The position numbers and the translations under genes were made by a program. The notes beneath the pieces were generated by a model, which was not told the DNA's origin, did not search any database, and saw only the letters and a program-made list of their open reading frames with translations. A stretch of DNA of 64,000 nucleotides from Dromiciops gliroides (taxonomy: Eukaryota > Chordata > Mammalia > Microbiotheria > Microbiotheriidae), in contig NC_057861.1 in the NCBI RefSeq assembly GCF_019393635.1, positions 199,887,014 to 199,951,013 on the forward strand, in the 5' to 3' direction. Shown in pieces: positions 55,735-64,000 of the stretch. Position 1 is the first letter of the stretch, and the number at the start of each line of letters is the position of its first letter.

Positions 55735-56700
55735 ATAAGAGCAAGAGCCATTTCACAATGGTTAAATGGCCTAAGGATATAAACAAACATTTCTCAAAAG
55801 AAGCATTGTAGACTATTAATAAACATACAAGATTCTTTCAAATCACTAGTACCAAGAAATGCTGACTAAAACAATTCTTAAAGTTTCAGCCAGTCAACAA
55901 GAATTTTTAAATTCCCTACTGTGTGCCCAGTACTGTTCCAAGCAATGGGGATAAGAAGAAAGGAAACTTAGTCCCTGGCCTCAAGTAACTTCCATTCTAA
56001 TGAGCAGAGATGACAAAAGATGGAAAGAGTCAATTTTGGAGGGATTTCTGGAAGATAAGCACACCAATATGCAATGGGTTTGCCATTTCCTTCTCCAGCT
56101 CATTTTACAGATGAGGAAACTAAGGCTAATGGTATTTAGTGAAGTTCACACAGCTAGTAAGTGTCTGAGGTCAGATATGAGTTCAGGTCTTCCTGACTGC
56201 AGGCCTGGCACTTTATCTACTGTGCTACCTACTGTTCAACAACAACACATAGTTGGTGGAACTGTGAACTAGAAAGCAACTTGGAATGAGGATTTTTTTT
56301 TAAGTTATTAAAATGTCCATACTTTGCCTCAGAGATCCCACTGCTAGGCATATACTTCAAAGAGATTGAGGACAGAAAGAAAGATTGCATATGTGTCAAA
56401 ATATTCATTAAAGCACTTCTTTTTATGGCAGCAAAGAATTGAAAACAGTGAGCTGAACAAATTGTGGAATATCAATGTAATGGGACATTACTGCATCATA
56501 AGAAACAGTGAATATGAAAGATCTAGAAAACATGGAAAGACTTATAAAAACTGAAGCAGAATGAAGTAAGCTTAGCCAGGAAAATAATGATACACAACTA
56601 CTAAATAGCAACACTACTACCAACAAACTGAACACTGTAATTATAGTGACCAAGCTTGGCAATGAAGAGGTGAAAAAATGTACCTCTTCCTTCTTTGACT
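55735..56700 (+). mobile_element. Decayed L1 fragments interrupted by L2 and a MAR1-like SINE
   Basis: 55735-55880 (ggttaaatggcctaaggata, aaacatttctcaaaagaagc, tactaagaaat-like) and 56240-56700 (cagagatcccactgctaggc, tttttatggcagcaaagaat) are L1 ORF2-end/3'UTR blocks. Between them sit an antisense L2 end (about 55890-56000) and a MAR1-like SINE (56070-56235). The L1 lies in the opposite direction to CNDP1, in the gap just past the gene's last intron boundary. Confidence 0.55.
56070..56235 (-). mobile_element. MAR1-like SINE fragment
   Basis: gtttgccatttccttctcca, ttacagatgaggaaactaag, tcacacagctagtaagtgtc, ending actgtgctacctac. Confidence 0.65.
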
Positions 56701-57224
56701 AAGAGTATAAAAGATTATGTACACTATTACACATAGCTTATGTGTTGCTTATTTTTGCTGAAATGCCTTCTTTTCTTTTTTAATCTTCGTTACAAGTGAT
56801 GGCTCACTAGGAAGGAGAATAGTAAGGGTTATATTCAAAAATTAAGATGATATGAAAACAAGATATAAATTTAAAAAGTTCTCATTTTAATTATTTGGTT
56901 TCTTAATTAGTGTGAAAAAATAATTATTAATAATGGATTTCTTGGGGGACCCAAAGGACTTCCTCAGTCTTTTTGTCCCCGCCCCCAACTCCAGAAAGTC
57001 TAGTTGTCACTGGATTGAATCTCATTTGATTTCAAGAGAACAAAAGGAATTGGGATTCTTTTGTCTAAATCAGAGAAGGATTGAGGGGATTAAACCACAC
57101 CTAGATAATAGACTTTGCCTTGAGCAATTTCAGTGAGAGTTTTTTGCATTCTCTTCCCTGAGATTTTAATCTACATGACTAAATGGAATTGAATGATACT
57201 AACGAATTAGCTTCGATCAATGTT

Positions 57225-57366
57225 TTGTTTTGTTTTGTTTTGGTAAGGCAATTGGGGTTAAGTGACTTGCCCAAGGTCACACAGCTAGTAAATGTTAAGT
57301 GTCTGAGGCCAGGTACTCCTGAATCCAGGGCTGGTGCTTTATCCACTGCGCCACCTAGCTGCCCCT
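57225..57366 (-). mobile_element. WSINE1-type SINE with internal deletion
   Basis: Flanked by GATCAATGTT (57215-57224, 57367-57376); tail is a TTTTG repeat. Lies in the last CNDP1 intron. Confidence 0.9.
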
Positions 57367-57762
57367 GATCAATGTTATAAAGACCTGCCTTTATCAAAAG
57401 AGGATTAAAAAAGCCCTTGGAAGATGGGACTTCTGGGGCATCCTCTGAGCTTCTCTTGCCTCTCTGGGACCACATGGTCTCTGTTTCCTTTGGTCTCCTT
57501 TTGAGATCACATGCTCTCTACACAGCATGGGTCTTTTGGTGCTTTTCTCCTGCTCATGCCAACTGGCATGCTGAAGCTCTCTCCCTACTTTCTCTACCAC
57601 TTGGCCTGAAAGCAGGAGAAGTTAGGGAGACACATGGTCAATCCTTTACTGCCTATAATATTGATAAATTTCCCCCAAACTGGTGTCAATAGGAATTAAT
57701 TTTTTAAAACACATTAATAAACTGAATCTGAAAGTTTTACCCCAACAAGTATTCCCACTAAC

Positions 57763-57910
57763 CTGTTTATTTTCTCGTTCTGAGAATGTTCTCCATCATC
57801 AACAGCTCCTAGTGGTAGCATCATCACACTCTTTTGTATAATATCCTGGAATGTTTTAGCAATTGGAATAGTTGATCCATCTCGTATCATATCAGGATCT
57901 ACTCCAAACA
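57763..57910 (-). CDS. CNDP1: CNDP1 coding exon (penultimate), with metal-ligand His
   Basis: A 148-bp exon. The acceptor is tgtgtttcag before TGTTTGG; the donor is AAACAG/gttagt. It completes a split Val codon, encodes FGVDPDMIRDGSTIPIAK, then TFQDIIQKSVMMLPLGA and VDDGEHSQNEKIN, and leaves AG of a split Arg codon. The DDGEHSQNEK motif carries the His (codon at 57786-57788) that in M20 dipeptidases is a metal ligand in the C-terminal catalytic segment. The GSTIP loop also belongs to the active-site wall. Both are intact, so this is not an obviously decayed copy. RDGSTIPIAK distinguishes it from CNDP2 as I remember that paralogue. Confidence 0.95.
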
Positions 57911-58057
57911 CTGAAACACAGAAAAAAGAAAAAGTGCTTCAAATCAAATGACCACCAGAATACATTCAATTCAACAATCAACATTTCTTAGGCCCTGCCT
58001 ATGTGTTAGGCTTCATGAGGATACACACACAAAAGCATTCCCTGCACTTCAGAGTTA

Positions 58058-58145
58058 GTTCTCTCTCTCTCTGTCTCTCTCCGTCTCCCCTCTCTCTTCC
58101 CTCCCTCTCCCTCTCCCTCTCCCTTTTTCTGTCTCTCTCCTCTCT
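58058..58145 (+). repeat. CT/CCCTCT-rich simple repeat
   Basis: Pyrimidine tract, 147 bp before the penultimate CNDP1 exon in gene direction; the frame across it is not a gene. Confidence 0.9.
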
Positions 58146-58639
58146 TTCTACACCTCTGCATATATACACAGGCAGACAATATATATCAGTAGTCTTTAAG
58201 ACACTATCAACATTTCAGCATTTCTGAGCTAGGGAAATCGTTTGTAATCAACCCACACACTGTTACCTAAATTACATTACTGCTTCTTGAACTAAATGCG
58301 AGTATTTTTTCTCATAAACAGGATACACTGTTAACATTGTTCAAAGCAAGGAACTAGCTGTAGATAACATGTTCAATGATTTAAAGAGAAAGGATTTGGA
58401 AACCTGCTTTGTGCAAAGAACTGAAAAACGGCTGCTCTATGGACCAAGCTTTAAGTCAGAATTTTTGCACCTGTGGCAAGTATCAAAGGGTTAAGTGGCA
58501 AGAAATTCCAGGTGTGGGGTTAGATAGCCATCACCCTGTGCAAGGAGACAGAAGCCTAAGGGCACCACAATAGCAATCCTAGGCAGCAGGACACCTGGTA
58601 GCTGCCCATTTTAATTAATTATTCTTGATTACTGGCATA

Positions 58640-58925
58640 GTTGTTATTTGTCTTTTGTTCTAGAAGAGGACCATGACATCAGGAGGTGATGTCATGACTT
58701 GCAGTGTATTGGATTTAAGTGAGAGAGGAATGTGCAATCAGGAGCCTCACTCTCCTCCAGGAGGACTGAAGGTGTCCAAGATGCAGTGTGAAACTTTGGC
58801 CTTTTTAAGCTAAGGTCTTTCCCAGGTCTCAGTTTGGCTAAGGTAATATCCATTCACTCATTAAGGCTAGATAAGAAGTGAGGCAAAGAATGGCCTCCTT
58901 TAAAAGTCAAAACAAATAAATAGAT
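58640..58925 (+). repeat. Marsupial dispersed repeat (unnamed here)
   Basis: ttctagaagaggaccatgac, tcaggaggtgatgtcatgac, attggatttaagtgagagag, gagcctcactctcctccagg: I recognise this as a repeat common in marsupial genomes but cannot name the family with certainty. Confidence 0.5.
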
Positions 58926-58944
58926 GAATGAATGGAAGGAGGGG

Positions 58945-58947
<3 letters not shown>

Positions 58948-59015
<68 letters not shown>
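58948..59015 (+). repeat. (GA)n microsatellite, about 66 bp
   Basis: Pure GA run in a CNDP1 intron. Confidence 0.98.
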
Positions 59016-59018
<3 letters not shown>

Positions 59019-59388
59019 GCCGACTGGAAGGCAAAGGCCTTCGGGGTTTCTGGTGGATACAGAAGCAATTGGTAGACTTCTAGAGTGAGGAAGCCCAAGA
59101 TTCAAGTCTTGCCTCTAACACTTACTTCTAGCTACCTACGTGACCCAAGTAATGACTTAATCTCTCAGTACCACCAGTGACTCACTAGGACTTCTGGGTC
59201 AAAAATGGCCTACACTGGTTGCTGCTCTGTCCTGTGAAATGGATAAGAGAATTCTCACTAGCTAATGAAATAAAGATCTTCTCATTTTTGTTAACTGTGT
59301 GCTAAGATAATTTGTTTCTCCTTATTTGGCATCCAAGGAGTTGGTATAGTGGTTAAAGCTGGAGGTGCCCTTAGAGATCATTGTTTCT

Positions 59389-59576
59389 TTTTTTTTCTTT
59401 CTGTTTTTTAAAATTAAAAAAAAAATTTCTTCTTTTTTTTTGCGGGGCAATGGGGGTTAAGTGACTTGCCCAGGGTCACACAGCTAGTAAATATCAAGTG
59501 TCTGAGGCCAGATTTGAACTCAGGTCCTCCTGAATCCAGGGCCGGTGCTTTATCCACTGCACCACCTAGCTACCCT
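59389..59576 (-). mobile_element. WSINE1-type SINE
   Basis: Flanked by perfect GAGATCATTGTTTCT (59374-59388, 59577-59591); long T/A-rich tail. In a CNDP1 intron. Confidence 0.92.
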
Positions 59577-59829
59577 GAGATCATTGTTTCTAACCCTCTT
59601 ATTTTACTTAGGAGGAAACCAAGGCCCAGAGCCGACTCTTCTAACTCTAGTCTGGTGCCCTTTCAGTCACGTTGCTGAAATTTAGACTCCTTCAAGAGCC
59701 CTTCCAGGCTAGTTCATCTTGGTGTCATGACTCAACATAAGCAGCTGAGTATGAAAGGAGGATCCTCAGTCCTTCTATGTGTATTCTGACCCCAGGGTCA
59801 CCCACCACCACCACTCTGGGATCCCACTT

Positions 59830-59885
59830 GTAAAGAGAGAGAGGGAAAAAAAAGTAGAGAGAGAAAGAGAGAGAGAGAGAGAGAA
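59830..59885 (+). repeat. GA-rich simple repeat
   Basis: Imperfect GA/GAAA run. Confidence 0.85.
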
Positions 59886-60120
59886 TTTTGAGACCAGGAA
59901 GAGGAAGGAAAGCAGGTCTTAGAAGGAAGGAAAAGGCCCCCGGGGGGTTGGAAGGCAGGGGTAGCTACAGATAGGCAGGGCCCTCCAGCAAGGCTTCTGG
60001 GACTGTATCTTTCCCCTGCCTTGTCCTCCCTAAAGTGGCCCTCACCTCTATCCCTCAGTGGGGGGATTATGCTGAGAGCAAGTCCCTGAAGAGGCCTGTG
60101 CCTTCAAGAACTCTTAGGCT

Positions 60121-60287
60121 TGGGGGGCAGCTAGATGGCGCAGTGGATAGAGCACCAGCCCTGGAGTCAGGAGTACCTGAGTTCAAATCCAACCTCAGAC
60201 ACTTAACACTCACTAGCTGTGTGACCCTGGGCAAGTCACTTAACCCCCAATTGCCTCACTAAAAAACAAAAAACAAACAACAAAAAA
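60121..60287 (+). mobile_element. WSINE1-type SINE
   Basis: Flanked by perfect AGAACTCTTAGGCT (60107-60120, 60288-60301). In a CNDP1 intron. Confidence 0.93.
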
Positions 60288-60659
60288 AGAACTCTTAGGC
60301 TTTGGGGGGCATTTCTCCTTTACTGTTGAAGCCTGTCTCCTGATGATCCCCATCTCTATTCAAAGGGTTCTCTTCACTTTGAACCTAGCTCTCCTTTCTA
60401 CTTCCATTCCCCAAGATTCCCTCTGAAGAAAAGGTTGAGAAGTCAAGAAGGGTAAAACATCAAGGAAAGGAGAAAGTCCCTGAGATAGAGGAGGCAGAGG
60501 TGATCCCAGGAAGGCCTAGCCCTCTAACAGAAGCCAAGGGGCTGGCTTCATTCCTCCATTTAATCCATCAGAAGGATTTACTTTCTTTTCTCTGAGCACA
60601 TGATGCTGAAAACCAGCCCCTGAATGACTCCCTCATCAAGGCCTGATTTGGAGTAAGGT

Positions 60660-61340
60660 ACTATTCATCACCACTCTGATGATCCTCCAGTCCCTCTTGA
60701 TTGCCAGGGCAGCCCATTGTACTTTTCAGACATAAAACAATTAAAGATTACTTTTCTTCCTTAAACCAGTTCTAAATCCACCAAATATTTTGTTGTCATG
60801 TCTCCTTTATGTCCATAATATTGACATGAAAGGCTGCTAAGGGGCAGTTAGGTGGCACAGTGGATAAAGCACCGGCCCTGAATTCAGCAGGACCTGAGTT
60901 CAAATCTGGCCTCAGACACTTGACACTTACTAGCTGTGTGACCCTGAGCAAGTCACTTAACCCCCATTGCTCCGCAAAAAAACCCACCAAACTAGGAGAG
61001 CTATATCTACAGTACTCCTGTAGTCTACCAATGTAATAAACCTGTCAAACAGTTAATGACATGAACCTGGCAAGAGTTATTTTTGATGAAGCCATCCTGG
61101 TTCTTAGCAATCATCTAACCATCCCTTTGACAGTACCTTCTATAATCTTGGCAGAAATAGGAATCAATGACATTGGTCTATAGTTTGCATATACAATTCT
61201 CTTCCTCTTTTGAAAACCGGGAGATTTATTCTTCTCTTCTTGTAACATTCCAATTCTCCATTATCTTTGGATAATTATCACTGAATCACTGATACTGAAA
61301 GCAGCCTAACCACCTCCCTAAACTTGGGACAACATCATAG
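60660..61340 (+). repeat. CR1/L3-like LINE fragment, sense, with SINE insertion
   Basis: agcccattgtacttttcaga, gatgaagccatcctggttct, cattggtctatagtttgcat, ctgaatcactgatactgaaa. Interrupted by the SINE at 60839-60983. Confidence 0.5.
60839..60983 (+). mobile_element. WSINE1-type SINE
   Basis: Complete copy, short A tail; in a CNDP1 intron. Confidence 0.88.
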
Positions 61341-61364
61341 TTATTCTAAATAACACCATTGTCT

Positions 61365-61737
<373 letters not shown>

Positions 61738-62018
61738 CCATTGTCTTTCTTGCATGCACCCAGAAGGCAGACTTTGTCAAAGGCATCAAACACAGTCCTT
61801 GCAACACTCCCAAAAGTTGTTTTCCAAGTCAATATATGATTTGCAGGGGTCCTTATGTACTGTTTAGAGTCCCACTATCCTAATCTTAGTTTGATCCCAC
61901 TGGCTTATATCACTACAATTTTTAAATGTCTTTCTAAACTTAAAGAGTCCCCTTTTGCTGAGTACAAGTTTTTTGCCATGTTCCATGTTGTGATATCAAA
62001 AATCTTTAAATGTTCAAC

Positions 62019-62160
62019 CTGTTTTGATCGCTCTTCTTGCAGCCACGTATTGAAGATCATAAATATTAGCGATCCATGGGTGGACTCCCAGTGCCATGGT
62101 GACTTTCAGTTTGTTGGAACTATTGCGTTGAGAGAATATATCCTCAAGGTACTTTTTCAC
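62019..62160 (-). CDS. CNDP1: CNDP1 coding exon (third from last)
   Basis: A 142-bp exon too short and split to appear as an open frame beginning with ATG. The acceptor is tgtctttcag before GTGAAAAAG; the donor is AAAACAG/gttgaa. It encodes 47 residues plus the first base of a Val codon: VKKYLEDIFSQRNSSNK, then LGVHPWIANI and AARRAIKT. This matches the CNDP1 segment between the lid domain and the terminal catalytic segment (family pattern LED.FS.RNSSNK ... G.HPWIANI). Reading through into 57910 restores TVFG, confirming the junction. The donor is weak after the GT (gttgaa), which is worth checking for alternative splicing. The opposite strand of this exon carries a chance open frame. Confidence 0.9.
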
Positions 62161-62164
62161 CTGA

Positions 62165-63234
62165 AAGACATCGCCATCAGAAATACAAAAATTTTCTATT
62201 TACCCCCTCATTTTACTCACCCCATTTAACCTTCCTTATTCTTGTTTTCCTGATCTGTAAAATGGGCATAATGGTAGCACCTACATCATAGGGTTATTGT
62301 GAGAATCAGATAAGATCATGTGTGTCAAATTTTGCCTTGCAAAATTTATAGTGCCATAATTGTAAGTGATATAATGCCATATCGTTATTATTATATGCCC
62401 ACTGATCATTCATAATACTATTTAGATGCTAAAGACTGGGTAAAATTCCTTTGTGACATTTCAAAGAGGTTTCCATTTTATTTCATTGTTGAGAAAATGT
62501 ATCCTCAGTTATATCAAACATTGTATTAGACTTTAGCATCTTGCAAGTGTGTTGTTAGCAAGTACATTTGTTCATAAGTAGCCTGACCCCTATGGCCAAA
62601 ATCACTGAACTTTATTTAATTATAGAAATCAAAAATTTTGACCTATGAAATGTAAAAATTTTAAATTTGCAAAAGATGCCTTCTACAATGCTTACAATGC
62701 ATTACCCTAATATATATTGTGTGACAGGAAACAAACAGTCTAAAATGTTCCTAAACAAAGGCCCAAGTACTGGGTAAAATTTCACACCCTCCTCTTTACC
62801 ATTCTCTTTAACCTTGCTTGCAACCCTTCTCCTTCCCCTATCAGAATTTGTACCCTTCTCTCAGTTAATCTGATATATTAATTCAGATTGGGAAAATAAT
62901 GCTGCAGCTACTCCCAGATAACATTTACCTTCTAACTACTGCTTTCAGTATTGGAATTTCACATACCAGTGAGATGGTCAGATGCTATTTCAAAACCACC
63001 CGGGCAGCCTAAGCATAGGACCTGCTTTGCCTAATTAGCTATCCTATTTATGAAAAGTGTTTCCTGGCTCTCCAGCAATGACTGATCAGCAGTCAACAAC
63101 TGTCTCACAAATGAAATGCAATTCTAAAGCCTAAGAGTTTGCTGTCTGATATGGGATACTGATGCAAATCACAGAAGATTTCTAGTTTTCTCTTTAATAA
63201 AAAATGATGAATTTGCGGGACCATATGGATCGCA
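62165..63234. other. CNDP1 intron, unique-looking
   Basis: A MIR-like trace at 62230-62360 (ctgatctgtaaaatgggcat); otherwise nothing recognised. Confidence 0.45.
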
Positions 63235-63360
63235 CAGATTTTAAGCTAAAAAAGACCTTAGAAGCCATTTTAGCCTAGATTTCTAATTTTACAGGTAAGG
63301 AAACTGAGGCCCAGAAAGGTTAAGTGATTTGCCATGGTCGCATTATAGTGAGTCAATGTC
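63235..63360 (-). repeat. MIR-type SINE fragment in a CNDP1 intron
   Basis: ttttacaggtaaggaaactg, aaaggttaagtgatttgcca. It ends 138 bp past the splice donor of the 63498 exon. Confidence 0.55.
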
Positions 63361-63497
63361 AACAACTTAATTGTTCACTTATGACAAATATATGTATGTA
63401 TGTAAGTATATATATGCATACACATACACATATAGATGAGGTTCATCATTACACTTCCATTGATAGAATAGTAGTAAACTAATTCACCCTTTGTTAC

Positions 63498-63662
63498 CTG
63501 TGTCTCCACGACAGAAATATTCATATGAGGCACTAAGCGGATTGAAAATTTTCCTATTACTTGGGCAGGTATGACTGTTTTAGCTCCTGGTTCATCAAAT
63601 GCTCCCTCAATCCCATGGATAGAAAGAGATGGGTACCGCCACAGGTGCATGAGGATTTCCTC
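63498..63662 (-). CDS. CNDP1: CNDP1 coding exon (fourth from last)
   Basis: A 165-bp exon (55 codons, phase 0 at both ends). The acceptor is ...ccatttag before GAGGAAATC; the donor is ACACAG/gtaaca. It encodes [20 protein letters not shown] at the start, then [13 protein letters not shown] and [12 protein letters not shown], and ends VETQ. The [15 protein letters not shown] block and the KFSIRLVP strand are hallmarks of the carnosinase branch of the M20 family and sit in the lid/dimerisation region just before it returns to the catalytic domain. No stops or indels. The ATG at 63648-63650 is internal, not a start. The preceding exon is not visible between 63663 and 64000. Confidence 0.93.
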
Positions 63663-63862
63663 CTAAATGGAAACAAAGTGATTCAAGGCATATTCAGTGA
63701 CTGAGTGAGAGCTCCTTAAGTTGAATCCCTAGTCAGTGGAATCACCAGACATAATGTATCAGAAAATATCTGAAATGGATGTGAATAGGCCCTCATTACA
63801 GAGGTTGTTTTCTTTGTTGGAGAACTGAGTATTATTCTGTACTTAAAAGGTAAAGGGGTGGG

Positions 63863-64000
63863 GGCGGCTAGGTGGCGCAGTGGATAAAGCACCGGCCCTG
63901 GATTCAAGAGTACCTGAGTTCAAATCCAGCCTCAGACACTTGACCCTTACTAGCTGTGTGACCCTGGGCAAGTCACTTAACCCCCAGTGCCCCGCAAAAA
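63863..64000 (+). mobile_element. WSINE1-type SINE, running to the window end
   Basis: Head gcggctaggtggcgcagtgg at about 63864; the A tail is cut by the window edge. In a CNDP1 intron. Confidence 0.9.

Noticed and set aside
61855..62229. 124-codon plus-strand frame
   Set aside because: Antisense of a CNDP1 exon and its intron flanks.

Overview
This window is vertebrate nuclear DNA, almost certainly from a marsupial. It is AT-rich, intron-scale and repeat-dense. About 33 copies of one tRNA/MIR-related SINE of roughly 140 bp are present (WSINE1/SINE1_MD type; plus-strand head ggggcagctaggtggcgcag). There are also RTE-tailed SINEs (MAR1-like), marsupial-type L1 3' ends, an RTE (BovB-like) LINE, and many old L2, CR1/L3 and MIR fragments. 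I cannot tell the species or order from sequence alone.

Right part (about 55.1-64 kb): the only protein-coding exons I can support are four exons of CNDP1 (serum carnosinase, M20 metallodipeptidase) on the minus strand. They lie at 63498-63662, 62019-62160, 57763-57910 and 55269-55338. Splice sites and phases agree, and they join into one uninterrupted 174-residue C-terminal reading frame ending in TAA at 55269-55271. A polyadenylation signal follows at 55112-55117. The upstream exons lie beyond the right edge of the window.

Centre (about 37.0-38.5 kb): a strong CpG island with several ETS (CCGGAAGT-type) motifs and GC boxes looks like a bidirectional housekeeping promoter. A consensus minus-strand splice donor (CAG/GTAAGT, exon end at 37162) marks a probable non-coding first exon running leftwards. 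From the gene order I recall in human (CNDP1, then LINC00909 head-to-head with ZNF407), this is most simply the ZNF407 promoter with a divergent lncRNA. That identification is inference from position. On this model the leftmost 37 kb is ZNF407 intron 1. No zinc-finger exon is visible there.

Left part (1-36.6 kb): no gene exons found. It is a mosaic of nested retroelements, including a 5'-truncated L1 with perfect 16-bp target-site duplications (29551-31159), a long antisense L2 (17.4-18.8 kb), a CR1/L3 element cut by three later insertions (about 18.8-20.9 kb), an RTE fragment (about 8.0-9.8 kb), a mariner-like MITE (5281-5370) and a short interstitial telomeric repeat (24596-24620).

Middle right (38.5-55 kb): intergenic DNA with a short nuclear insert of mitochondrial cytochrome b (about 41536-41660), a 7SL RNA pseudogene on the minus strand (49164-49433, its tail split off by a SINE), and more nested SINEs, L2 and L3.

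I found no operon-like, CRISPR-like or otherwise novel molecular system. The interesting content is the gene identification, the promoter, and the layered retroelement history.
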